Assembly: GCA_025201345.1 (NCBI GenBank) | Contig: JAIXMG010000044.1 | Location: 1-64,000, forward strand | DNA length: 64,000 nt | Direction of reading: 5' to 3' | Source: Thamnidium elegans | Taxonomy: Eukaryota > Mucoromycota > Mucoromycetes > Mucorales > Mucoraceae | Part shown: positions 1-10,887 of the stretch, one piece after another | Numbering within the stretch: the stretch's first letter is position 1 | Layout of the letters: each line of letters begins with the position of its first letter | The notes under the pieces: generated by a model | Databases searched by the model: none | Told to the model about the DNA's origin: nothing | Seen by the model: only the letters and a program-made list of their open reading frames with translations | Position numbers and translations under genes: made by a program

Positions 1-2771
1 TGTGAAGGTCGTTGCGTCAGCTCAACTGCGTCCGTGTGTTCTCGCTTTACGACAATATCCTTTTCCACGAACGAACCTTTTTCAATTGGTATAATCTGTG
101 TATCTTTAACCATGTCATAGTGTTGTACCATCGTCTCTTCAACCACATTAGCATGTTGTACCGTTGTATCTTTAGTCATATTAGCGTGCTCTGTTGCTCC
201 ATCGTCAATTGATTGGTTGTGAAAAGAAACATATTCAAAACTAGGTTCAACCTTGGTCATGTTCAGTAAGGGTTTACGCAGTACAGCAGTTTCATCCGTA
301 TCAACTAAATCCACACGGTTGTCCTCTATATGCCTATCCAGCTCATCTGGTCTCTGTTCATCATCCGTTCTTTGGTCGTCGTCGTCGTCGTCGTCGTCGT
401 CACACGTCCTCTGCTCATCATAAGTTCTCTGTTCAGGCCTTCCAATTTCCAGTAACGGCAAACTACTTGTGTCCACCACAACACACCGATGAGAAACAAT
501 TCTCTTTAACCTATTTCTTAAATCCAAAAGATAAATATTTTCAAGTTGCAAACCACCTAACCGTTCTTGTTTTTCTTTTAATTCCGCATCGAGTCCAACA
601 AGTTTATAAGGTTCTTTATTGCGTGGATAAAGCTCTCGTTTCAATTTAAATGCTAATGCTCGTTCTCGTTTCTTTTGTTTCACCGATAGATTGTTTGTAT
701 GCATTTTTGGTATAGATTTATCCAAGGGCCATGTAGAAATAATAAGAGGTTCGCTGAACGCAGTAGCTTCTGGTTGTAATACTTTGGGTGGACGCGGCAT
801 GATTAATTTTGTAGCCTTTGAAGAATGTTTAGATCGTACGGTAGGTGTATACTGTACATTTAGATAGTACGGCAGACGTAGATTGTATGGGATGTATGAA
901 TGAGGGTGTATGTATTGATGTCTCCGTATATACGGGTGGTTGTGCATGTATTGGTGGCATGACATGCATTGGATATACCGGTTTTATGGATGACATATTC
1001 AGAAGGGAAGTACAGGTGATGTAGTCAGTATAGCTGACACGGGTGGTGATGGTGGTAATGTTAATTGTACAGGTAATCTAGGTTGTGCCGATAACGAAAT
1101 ATTTTTACTAGATTCTTTTGGTTTTTTAGATCTTCCGTTTGGTTTCCTTATTTTTCGCATTGGCCATAACAGTCCATAAATTTGATAATGACGATTACAT
1201 CTACCACATAAATCAGGTCTTTCCCTCGTTCTGGCAGTACAGTACTCTTTTGCTTGAGAACAGCATTTTGGAATGACTTGTTCTGGTTCATCATCGTCTG
1301 ATATCTCTGATAAATTATCGATCCAATCGTGAAATATAGACAAATCATCTAAACTATCGCTACGTGGGCGAAGAGGATCTAAATCTATGTTACACACAAA
1401 TAAATAAAGAAAAAAAAAAGAGGGGGGGGGGAGAGGGATTAAAATTCCGTTTTTCTTTATAGGAGAGATTTACCTTTATCACAAAATAACTGCTTCTTTT
1501 GCATTATAACTGGTGGTGTAATATTATTTGTAATATTTTTAAGTGGTAATGTTGGATCAGACCTACTTTTTTTCACTTGCTCTGGTACATAATAATCTAG
1601 CGTTTTTTTTTTTTTTTTTTTTTTTAACTCGTAAAAAAAAAAAATAGTTTTGATTGCTAGTAAAAAAAAAAATATATGCATACCTTTATAGCTAATATCT
1701 TTTCGTTTACGACCGCTTCTTCTTGTTGCATTTTCATCAATCGTAATATCTGAATCTGAAGTATCAGTCATTGTATTTTCATCAGAAGCTGAAAAGTGTC
1801 CCTGTTTTTTTCTACAATGAAAATTGAGGAGTGAGGGGGGGAAGATTACTATAGTATATTATGTCACTTACATCTCACAAGAGGAACATAGACATTCACA
1901 ATTGTTTTCACCAAAATAATGCTCAGCATAAAACACTGTCATTTCTTCACCTATCCGAATATCTTTTTGTATTCTAAATGTAATTGCATTTTGACCTATT
2001 AAAATAAACTAATTCATCATGTTAAAACGAAAATAATAATAATAATAATAAAAAGGGAGAGTTATATATTACCTCACAATTGGAATCACAATCATGCTAA
2101 CAACAACGAATATTAATATTTTATGTATGAAATATATATCCAACACTTACATTCATAAATCGAGCAGGACCTAAAAAAAGACAGGAACACTTTTTTCTAG
2201 TTGAAACCATTACACTAAAATCTCTTCCTTCACTCTTTAATTTTAGGTCATCTTGTTCACTAAGAGCAGCGATCGAACCCAAACAACATGTCACTTGTTC
2301 CCCCGCTTTCCATTCCTTTGTTGCTAAAAGACAAGCTTCTGGTTTTCCTGTATATCGAGAAGTTGAACCTACTTCAAAACCGGCATTAGGTCTGTACATG
2401 AATAAGTATCGTTTCATATGTTGAGTGAATTCAGTCACTTGCTTTAGTGTTAAATCTTGAACGAATTCTTTAAAATAAGGCAATCTAAAAAAAAAAAATA
2501 CGCATACAAAGAAATTATTCGTGTATACAATAGAAAGCAAAAAAAAAAAAAAAAATTACGTTAAAAAACTCTCTGCCGCGTCTTTTACTGCTTTGTTGGT
2601 AAAGCTCTCTCCTATTATATGTTGTCGTAACCTGTTTACAGTTTCATTTTTATCTGCAGTTGTTCCAACAAAGTCACCATTCATTCGAAGGGTATCATAC
2701 CAAAGATATAAACTGTCAACAAAGTAGCTCGCAAGTATATCATCGTATCGAGATAAAACACTAAAATCCAT
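1..2771 (-). pseudogene. Second, truncated and frameshifted copy of the Set9-type methyltransferase gene
   Basis: This is the reverse complement of the complete gene at 2868-6273, reading away from it and cut by the window start. Exons match one to one: 2560-2771, 2151-2484, 2073-2096, 1872-2008, 1684-1811, 1474-1596 and 1384 down to 1. The copies differ very little. The G run near 1422 has 10 rather than 9 bases, the A run near 1662 has 11 rather than 10, one base is missing near 1001, there is a substitution near 1009, and one extra T near 860. The missing base puts a TGA directly at 1000 in the long last exon; the extra T restores frame about 140 bp later. All SET-domain exons are intact. 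It is either a young duplicate that lost its C-terminal half, or an assembly fold-back of one locus. Similarity is certain; biological reality is not. Confidence 0.7.
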
Positions 2772-5636
2772 ATTCTTTTCTTTGTGTTTGCTGCTTTATA
2801 CAAAAAAAAAATACAAGATATTCTTTTTTTTTTTTTTGTATAAAGCAGCAAACACAAAGAAAAGAATATGGATTTTAGTGTTTTATCTCGATACGATGAT
2901 ATACTTGCGAGCTACTTTGTTGACAGTTTATATCTTTGGTATGATACCCTTCGAATGAATGGTGACTTTGTTGGAACAACTGCAGATAAAAATGAAACTG
3001 TAAACAGGTTACGACAACATATAATAGGAGAGAGCTTTACCAACAAAGCAGTAAAAGACGCGGCAGAGAGTTTTTTAACGTAATTTTTTTTTTTTTTTTT
3101 GCTTTCTATTGTATACACGAATAATTTCTTTGTATGCGTATTTTTTTTTTTTAGATTGCCTTATTTTAAAGAATTCGTTCAAGATTTAACACTAAAGCAA
3201 GTGACTGAATTCACTCAACATATGAAACGATACTTATTCATGTACAGACCTAATGCCGGTTTTGAAGTAGGTTCAACTTCTCGATATACAGGAAAACCAG
3301 AAGCTTGTCTTTTAGCAACAAAGGAATGGAAAGCGGGGGAACAAGTGACATGTTGTTTGGGTTCGATCGCTGCTCTTAGTGAACAAGATGACCTAAAATT
3401 AAAGAGTGAAGGAAGAGATTTTAGTGTAATGGTTTCAACTAGAAAAAAGTGTTCCTGTCTTTTTTTAGGTCCTGCTCGATTTATGAATGTAAGTGTTGGA
3501 TATATATTTCATACATAAAATATTAATATTCGTTGTTGTTAGCATGATTGTGATTCCAATTGTGAGGTAATATATAACTCTCCCTTTTTATTATTATTAT
3601 TATTATTTTCGTTTTAACATGATGAATTAGTTTATTTTAATAGGTCAAAATGCAATTACATTTAGAATACAAAAAGATATTCGGATAGGTGAAGAAATGA
3701 CAGTGTTTTATGCTGAGCATTATTTTGGTGAAAACAATTGTGAATGTCTATGTTCCTCTTGTGAGATGTAAGTGACATAATATACTATAGTAATCTTCCC
3801 CCCCTCACTCCTCAATTTTCATTGTAGAAAAAAACAGGGACACTTTTCAGCTTCTGATGAAAATACAATGACTGATACTTCAGATTCAGATATTACGATT
3901 GATGAAAATGCAACAAGAAGAAGCGGTCGTAAACGAAAAGATATTAGCTATAAAGGTATGCATATATTTTTTTTTTACTAGCAATCAAAACTATTTTTTT
4001 TTTTTACGAGTTAAAAAAAAAAAAAAAAAAAAAAACGCTAGATTATTATGTACCAGAGCAAGTGAAAAAAAGTAGGTCTGATCCAACATTACCACTTAAA
4101 AATATTACAAATAATATTACACCACCAGTTATAATGCAAAAGAAGCAGTTATTTTGTGATAAAGGTAAATCTCTCCTATAAAGAAAAACGGAATTTTAAT
4201 CCCTCTCCCCCCCCCTCTTTTTTTTTTCTTTATTTATTTGTGTGTAACATAGATTTAGATCCTCTTCGCCCACGTAGCGATAGTTTAGATGATTTGTCTA
4301 TATTTCACGATTGGATCGATAATTTATCAGAGATATCAGACGATGATGAACCAGAACAAGTCATTCCAAAATGCTGTTCTCAAGCAAAAGAGTACTGTAC
4401 TGCCAGAACGAGGGAAAGACCTGATTTATGTGGTAGATGTAATCGTCATTATCAAATTTATGGACTGTTATGGCCAATGCGAAAAATAAGGAAACCAAAC
4501 GGAAGATCTAAAAAACCAAAAGAATCTAGTAAAAATATTTCGTTATCGGCACAACCTAGATTACCTGTACAATTAACATTACCACCATCACCACCCGTGT
4601 CAGCTATACTGACTACATCACCTGTACGTCCCTTCGTGAATATGTCATCCATAAAACCGGTATATCCAATGCATGTCATGCCACCAATACATGCACAACC
4701 ACCCGTATATACGGAGACATCAATACATACACCCTCATTCATACATCCCATACAATCTACGTCTGCCGTACTATCTAATGTACAGTATACACCTACCGTA
4801 CGATCTAAACATTCTTCAAAGGCTACAAAATTAATCATGCCGCGTCCACCCAAAGTATTACAACCAGAAGCTACTGCGTTCAGCGAACCTCTTATTATTT
4901 CTACATGGCCCTTGGATAAATCTATACCAAAAATGCATACAAACAATCTATCGGTGAAACAAAAGAAACGAGAACGAGCATTAGCATTTAAATTGAAACG
5001 AGAGCTTTATCCACGCAATAAAGAACCTTATAAACTTGTTGGACTCGATGCGGAATTAAAAGAAAAACAAGAACGGTTAGGTGGTTTGCAACTTGAAAAT
5101 ATTTATCTTTTGGATTTAAGAAATAGGTTAAAGAGAATTGTTTCTCATCGGTGTGTTGTGGTGGACACAAGTAGTTTGCCGTTACTGGAAATTGGAAGGC
5201 CTGAACAGAGAACTTATGATGAGCAGAGGACGTGTGACGACGACGACGACGACGACGACGACCAAAGAACGGATGATGAACAGAGACCAGATGAGCTGGA
5301 TAGGCATATAGAGGACAACCGTGTGGATTTAGTTGATACGGATGAAACTGCTGTACTGCGTAAACCCTTACTGAACATGACCAAGGTTGAACCTAGTTTT
5401 GAATATGTTTCTTTTCACAACCAATCAATTGACGATGGAGCAACAGAGCACGCTAATATGACTAAAGATACAACGGTACAACATGCTAATGTGGTTGAAG
5501 AGACGATGGTACAACACTATGACATGGTTAAAGATACACAGATTATACCAATTGAAAAAGGTTCGTTCGTGGAAAAGGATATTGTCGTAAAGCGAGAACA
5601 CACGGACGCAGTTGAGCTGACGCAACGACCTTCACA
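1..5636. repeat. Giant inverted repeat (palindrome), arms about 2.81 kb, 12-bp spacer
   Basis: Position 1 pairs with 5636 and 2771 with 2868. The left arm is 1-2811 and the right arm 2824-5636; the spacer is tacaagatattc (2812-2823), flanked by a 10-A run and a 14-T run. Only about five differences separate the arms, two of them homopolymer lengths. The left end is not seen, so the palindrome may extend outside the window. Confidence 0.95.
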
Positions 5637-6273
5637 AAACTATGTTTTCGTGCACCATCAAAAACAATTCACTACAGATAAACCAAACCAAGACGATACA
5701 TACCACCCTCTTGACACTTCAAAGAACGCGAAAATTACACCTAATCTACATGAGCATATTGAAAAGGGGGTACCGGACAAAATAGTTTTCCGCTGCTCCC
5801 AAGAAACGCCAAATTTTATAGAACACAGGCAGGTTAAACAAGAACCAGAAGAAGTAACGGTTGATACATGTACTCAATTAGAAGCTACTATTACCTATTC
5901 TCCACCATTATCACAATCACCGTCGCCACCTTCTCGATCTCCATCTTCTTCACCATCACCACAACAGCAATCACCGATGAAAGTATCTTTTATCTTGCAG
6001 CCAACGAACGAATCACCAGGAGTACAACAATGCGTATACATTAACAAACCTACAAAATTAAAAGCTCGTAAAAAGTCAGCACGAAAGGGATGTCCTATTG
6101 CTCCACCCAGTAAAGAACCTTTTGAATTGAAACAAAATGTAACTCGTTCAAAGTTTCGTGATGCACCTCCACCAAGAACTATTCCGGCCGTCCCTTCAAA
6201 AGAGTCCACTAGACAGGATTCGACCAATTCAACTATAGGTCCATTTGTTCCAATTGAACCAAATAATTGTTAA
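2868..6273 (+). CDS. SET9: Histone-lysine N-methyltransferase, Set9/Suv4-20 (KMT5) type
   Basis: Predicted H4K20 methyltransferase acting on chromatin. Model: join(2868..3079,3155..3488,3543..3566,3631..3767,3828..3955,4042..4164,4253..6273), 992 aa, in frame throughout. Residues 1-70 match the helical N-terminus of the family. The SET core (about 95-240) shows RYTGKPEACL, GPARFMN, then NHDCDSNCE, and a C-terminal FYAEHYFGENNCECLCSSCE. A Cys-rich segment at about 360-390 (CC, C368, GRCNRHYQIYGLLWP) matches the second zinc motif seen in fungal Set9 proteins. The rest is disordered, with a nine-Asp tract near 5237-5263 and Pro/Ser-rich patches. One exon is only 24 bp and encodes HDCDSNCE, the cofactor-binding motif. 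The acceptor at 3630 was chosen over the nearer AG at 3643 because only it keeps the SET frame. At about 990 aa it is longer than typical fungal Set9. Confidence 0.88.
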
Positions 6274-7151
6274 GACATATATCCCCCCCCCCACACACAC
6301 ACACACCTTCCCCCCCCCCTTTTTTTTTATTATTATTAATATTACCTTATTTCGTAGATAGTAATAAAAACTTGTTTCAACCTATCAGCAAATGTAATGC
6401 GGATATGATTTATGTGGTACAAAATTAATCTTGATTTTTAATTATCACATAGTTTATGTTGCAACAACAACAAAAAAATGTATCCTATTCATGACAACAA
6501 CTATATGAAACAATTAAGCTGCGAACGTCCTATATAGTGAAATATAGTGTATTACGTACTCTTACAAGATTTTTTTTTTATAATTATCAAAATAATATAT
6601 TTTTTTATACAGCCGGTTTTCTTTCAAAAAGACATTAGAACACCCAGTGATGTTTTAGCGCGGGATTAGTTATACCTTTTTATATACTCTTACCGCTAAT
6701 AATAAGTCCCTATCTTTGAGGCTGATATTATAGTGAGCAGATATTTTGAATAGCAAAGTTTTTCATCATGATTGGTATGTGATTTGTTTAGCTCTTTTGG
6801 TTCCGTGTGAATCTGTAACTACTTTTTTGAATTTATAAAATTATAAAATTAACCAATCCGAACATAAGAATAGTTCTCAAACTATCCGTATCCTCTCTTA
6901 CGGGAGGGAAAACAAAAAGACTCCCGGGGGATCATGCTGATTTGGGTTTCTATTGCACTTCGCCTGGAAATCGATATCTTACCGACAGGAACTAAAGAGA
7001 GAAAAGCAGAAAGATGAAGTTGGTATACAAATTTTAAATATTCTATTTAGCGAAAAATTTGAATTTTTTTTAAAAAAAAAAGACTTTATTCAATAAAGTG
7101 TATTTTCCTCTTGGTTTTACAAAGTAAAAAAAAAAAAAAGTGCTAGCGTGT
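6274..7151. other. Intergenic, no gene seen
   Basis: 3' side of the Set9 gene and of the convergent deaminase gene. It holds C-rich and (AC)n low-complexity sequence at 6280-6320 and otherwise AT-rich unique sequence. I see no coding or RNA signal. Confidence 0.6.
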
Positions 7152-7829
7152 TTAAGCCCATACAGCAGAGCTATCAACGCCCTTCGCCTTACCCTCTTGA
7201 TAGGTCTTACTTAATTCATAATATTGTTCCTTAATTAATTTGACACGTTGCTTAAATTCGTTCACTTTAGATGATTCCAAGGTATCGACGACATCAGCGA
7301 CAGAACGAGAAGTAAAGAAATGGTTATCTCGATTATACAATGGTCTGTTTTTCAAAGTCTCTTCTGTATCCCCGGGGGCCTTGACTCGATATACTTCTTC
7401 CAAAATTTGGATATCGTATGGAATAGCAAACTCATCTCTTGAGTCTTGATAGGTAAACAAATAATAAAATTCGTTGAAACCAGCCCAAGTGATGGCACTC
7501 AAACATAGAGAACATGGCTCGTGTGTTGCGTAAAATACACAGTCTTTAGGACTTGGTCTTGATTCCTTTGGAATCTGAGTAAAGAATTCCTGAATACAAT
7601 TAGTTTCTCCATGTAACAATGGTGACACTTGCTCATTGTTGGTAGATGCATGTACTAACTCGAGTGTGTCTTTTTTGAATATAGCAGCACCAAAGAGTTT
7701 AGAGCCGGAAGATACGCCTTTAGCAGTTAATGGAATAATTTTGTTAACAGTAGTATCAAGAAGTGTATTGACTAAATCTTCTGGCTTGTGCTTTGATTTT
7801 TCAAAGTTGAGTGTCTTGCTACTATCCAT
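7152..7829 (-). CDS. Cytidine/guanine-deaminase-fold zinc enzyme
   Basis: Single exon, 225 aa. The zinc site of the CMP/dCMP deaminase family is visible: H73-G-E75 (ligand His and proton-shuttling Glu, HGE in place of the usual HAE) and P105-C106-S-L-C109. The sequence ATHEPCSLCLSAITWAGF is close to the family consensus. The C-terminal 60 residues are helical and charged, which is unusual for short cytidine deaminases and recalls uncharacterised fungal nucleoside-deaminase-like proteins. Substrate cannot be told from sequence: guanine, cytosine, tRNA adenosine or another purine are possible. The start is the first ATG, preceded by an A/T-run leader. No signal peptide or membrane segment is seen. 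Confidence 0.8.
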   Translation of the reverse strand: MDSSKTLNFEKSKHKPEDLVNTLLDTTVNKIIPLTAKGVSSGSKLFGAAIFKKDTLELVHASTNNEQVSPLLHGETNCIQEFFTQIPKESRPSPKDCVFYATHEPCSLCLSAITWAGFNEFYYLFTYQDSRDEFAIPYDIQILEEVYRVKAPGDTEETLKNRPLYNRDNHFFTSRSVADVVDTLESSKVNEFKQRVKLIKEQYYELSKTYQEGKAKGVDSSAVWA

Positions 7830-8820
7830 TTTTTTTTTTTATGTGGTAATAAATTCACGGAAAAAAAAAAAAGATAAAGAAGGTGAATATATATTCATTA
7901 AAGAGTTTCTTTTTTTTTTTTAATTCTAAAAGGTAATGTGTTTAATCTAAAATATAGTTGGTATATAAATATCAATTGAATAAGTATACCATATATAATT
8001 ACTAGTTTTTATCTTTTTTAGCTTTGGTACGTAAAGTCACACTAGGCGAATTATACCAAGTATATTTCATTAGCTTCTACAGATTTTCCAAGGTATCTAT
8101 GGGGATGAACATTACACGAGTACTAAAATTGACCAATTATATGAGCTTATTTATACAACCACCATGATCGACCGACTTGATTTCATTTATTATCGAAATT
8201 AAAAAATTAAAAAAGGTATGCCTGAAGTCATATATTTATATATATATATATATTTTTTTAAAAAAAAAGGGTAGTTAAATGAAGTACCCTTGCTATTTTT
8301 TAAACGATGGTTTTTCGGTAGGGTTTATAATTTTATATAATGAATTTAGTGCTTAACAAAAAAGAACTGTCAGTTTCCTCTTTTCTTTCTTTCTTTTCTT
8401 TTTTTTTTTTTTGTTTTGTTTGGATAATGGTCGATACACAACATTATGTAATGAGTACTACATACTCACTTACTTTCTGATTTTACTGAAGTTAAAAGAT
8501 GCACTGGTGAAAAAAGATTAAGATCGGAACCAGGCCGCGGCAAAAATTCTATAAACAAAATGTTTCACGGTCTTTCGGGTTGGGAAAGGGGGTGTTGACC
8601 CCAAAGTAAAATCATCCCATATCAGTTGGGGGAAAAAAAAAAAAGTCGGCGGAGGAGGAAAAAAAAGAAAAGAGCTTTACATGTTCGGAGCATGTTGCAG
8701 AGTCGTCGTACCTGCGATAAAAGTTGGTAATATATGTTAACTATCTCAATGTTTAGTTATAAAAAAAAAAATTTAAATAATGCGCGATATCTTGTTTAAT
8801 ATAAACTGTGTTCAAGCAGA
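7830..8820. other. Intergenic, no gene seen
   Basis: AT-rich sequence with homopolymers, a CT-rich stretch near 8380-8410 and a short GGA-rich patch near 8650. This is the promoter side of the deaminase gene. I looked for the missing 5' part of the sulfotransferase relic that follows and did not find it. Confidence 0.5.
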
Positions 8821-9050
8821 TATTTTTTCCCAGTGAAGACAAGATCAAACAAATATTTAACGACTATATTGAGGAAGTTAAACGAGTCATTCCTGCTGAA
8901 GAATTGTGTGTACTTGAGTGAGGGGGATGGTTGGGAAAATATATGCAAGTTTCTTGAAAAAGAGGTCCCCCCCCAAGTACCTATCCTAGAACCAACTCTA
9001 CAAGTGAATTTGAGCAGTACTTCTTAAAAGGTGAGAGACCTAAGGAATCC
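8821..9050 (+). pseudogene. Decayed C-terminal fragment of a sulfotransferase-like (P-loop) protein
   Basis: Three frames in succession give pieces of one protein. They are DKIKQIFNDYIEEVKRVIPAEEL (8840-8906, part quoted as KQIFNDYIEEVKRVIPAEEL), then EGDGWENICKFLEKEVP (about 8915-8970), then TNSTSEFEQYFLKG (about 8992-9032). In this order and spacing they match the C-terminal end of the fungal sulfotransferase-4 family, which ends with a GW-x2-LCKFL-x-VP motif followed by an N-x-T/S-x2-F segment. At least two frameshifts separate them, one next to a C8 run at 8968. No N-terminal P-loop is present upstream. Probably a dead gene fragment; some breaks could be sequence errors. Confidence 0.5.
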
Positions 9051-9152
9051 GGCTTCATTAGCCCCACTTTATCATCCTTCCCTCTTATATGGAAAGTAAA
9101 AAACTTTATTTTGTGGTATATAATATTTTTTTTATGCAAAAAAATAAATAAA

Positions 9153-9889
9153 TTATTCAACAAATCCTGGTTTGAATACATTCATTTGAACTCTATCCTT
9201 ATTAACAGGTTTTTTTTCTACAGGTCCAAACCTGGAAGGAGGCCATAAAATATATGTTACTTTTGCACTAATCAAACCAATAGGTACCTGAAAAAAAAAA
9301 GGCATTAATATGCGTCTATTTCTTTTTTTTAAAAAAAATAAATAAAAATAATTACCGTTCCAAATGCGTTACTATCTCTTGAATGAAAAGCTTCATCACC
9401 TTCTACCCAAGCGTGTCCTGCAGGAATGGGTACAGCTTCATCCTTACGTAACGGCTTTACTGTATCACCCGGTAAAGCAATAATTCTCTTGATAATAAGA
9501 AGTTTAGGATCGACCGGTGACCTAATAAACCTATTAGTTTTATACCGTAAAAAAAAAAGGATAGTATTTTATTTTATTTTATTTTTTTTACGTTAGGGTC
9601 ACAACTTGACCTCGGTCAAATTTATGGTCAGTAGTTGACCATTTATTCAATATACAATATCTTTTCTCATCAAGTTTGAATCAGGGTTAAACGTAGGCTA
9701 TTGAAGTTTATTAATATCGCGTATACCCCTTTTTCCTCAAAAAAAAAAAAAAAATACCTGCATAGAGCGACCACTAACGGTAGCATAACTATACCCATGG
9801 TCTACAAAGAATATAGCAACAGGTACCCAAGTTAAAGCGGTAATAACAGATGCGGTATACGGATTGCCTTTCAATTTAGAAAAGATCAT
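9153..9889 (-). CDS. IMP2: Mitochondrial inner membrane protease subunit 2 (one apparent frameshift)
   Basis: Signal-peptidase-type Ser/Lys protease that trims intermembrane-space sorting signals. Model: complement(join(9153..9287,9356..9530,9592..9697,9758..9889)). The nucleophile lies in SGRSMQPT (Ser42) and the general base in [13 protein letters not shown] (Lys94), at the family spacing. One N-terminal membrane helix (about 14-30) fits an Imp2 orientation. The exons sum to 548 bp. In exon 2 the frame breaks at 9649-9651, where VY-LNKW would need one more A on the + strand; adding one base gives 182 aa, close to the family. Best read as a one-base sequence deletion, less likely a real pseudogene. 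It shares a 140-bp promoter with bL9m. Confidence 0.83.
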
Positions 9890-10029
9890 TATGACAAGAC
9901 GAAAAGGAATAACGATAAGCCACCATTGTACCCTAGTTTTGCAGTTTCAGTTCCGCCCTGGTTGACCTAGGTTTAGAAGAGAGGTATTTTTTTTTCTTTT
10001 TTATATTTTTTTTAACATTGTTATACATT
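9890..10029. promoter_or_regulatory. Short bidirectional promoter of two mitochondrial genes
   Basis: Only 140 bp separate the divergent start codons of IMP2 and bL9m. The stretch contains a T-rich tract near 9985-10015. Shared control of two organelle-biogenesis genes is an inference from spacing. Confidence 0.4.
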
Positions 10030-10887
10030 ATGTCATTTATTTTACGTCCTTGTTCAAAGACTTTTGTCGCTTGTTCTACTCAGATTATCAAGGTATATAA
10101 TGAAAAAGAGACATGTAAAAAAAAAAAAAAAAAATAGATAGAAATAGTTGACAGGTTTATATATATGCGATATATTTTAGAGACAAGCTCATAAGAAGGC
10201 TAATATTCAAGTCAAGTTGAACCAATTCGTTGAAGGTGTTGGACTTCAAGGTAAATAATATATATTAAAACGCGTTCTAGTTGGGATACTAATAAATAAA
10301 TTCCTAGGTGAAACTGTTGCTGTCAGACGTAAGATATAGAAAGTTGTGATTAAAATCCTAAAATAAGTAACCCTTATATTTGTGTGTGTGTGTGTGTATA
10401 TAGCTGGATTGATGCGTAATATCTTGTACCTGCTGGTAAAGCTACTTATATTGATAAGAGAGAGCCTATTGTTGAACAAGGATTATCATCAGGACAAATG
10501 AAAAATTAGACGCCGAGAAATTATTGGTATATAATATTATATAACTTTGTATTTTTTTTTTAAAAAAAAAAATAACAACTAATATATATTGGTTAGACAC
10601 AACAAGCAAACATGGAAAAGAAAAAGGAATTATTGGGTCATTTAGAAGGAGTCCGTGAACTCAAGTTTAACAGAGCAATCGTGCCGAATAGTGATCATAC
10701 ATTCGGATCAGTGACGGCTGAAGATTTGATCAGTAAATTAAAGGAGGAATTCGGTTTGGATGTAGACAAGTCTACTATTGAATTCAAGTCCGAGGGTGGT
10801 CGTATCAAGTCATTAGGTAGTCATCAAGTTTTGGTTCAAATTGGTCAAGAAACTGCCGAAATTAACGTGGTTGTTAACCCAGTATAA
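10030..10887 (+). CDS. Mitochondrial large-subunit ribosomal protein bL9m (two apparent frameshifts)
   Basis: Model: join(10030..10092,10181..10250,10308..10328,10404..10526,10597..10887). It starts with a mitochondrial-type presequence rich in Arg/Ser/Cys. It then shows the bL9 N-domain (QVKLNQFVEGVGLQGETVAV, then PGLMRNILYPAGKATY) and a C-terminal domain ending in INVVVNPV. Exon 3 is 21 bp. Exon 4 has two one-base deletions against the obvious frame: after 10430 (LY-PAG needs another C) and in the A run at 10501-10505 (MKKLDAEKLL needs another A). With both restored the product is 189 aa, as expected for mitochondrial L9. Corresponds to yeast Mrpl50 by family. Confidence 0.85.

Noticed and set aside
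3644..3767. Nearest AG (3643) as the acceptor of SET9 exon 4
   Set aside because: It gives a stop after 14 codons; the AG at 3630 keeps the SET domain in frame.
6285..6310. C-run and (AC)n stretch as a telomere-like or functional repeat
   Set aside because: Simple low-complexity sequence with no telomeric unit.
10270..10275. ACGCGT in a bL9m intron (others lie in coding exons near 15069, 43709, 47609 and 53768)
   Set aside because: Not in promoters; number is near the chance expectation for the window.
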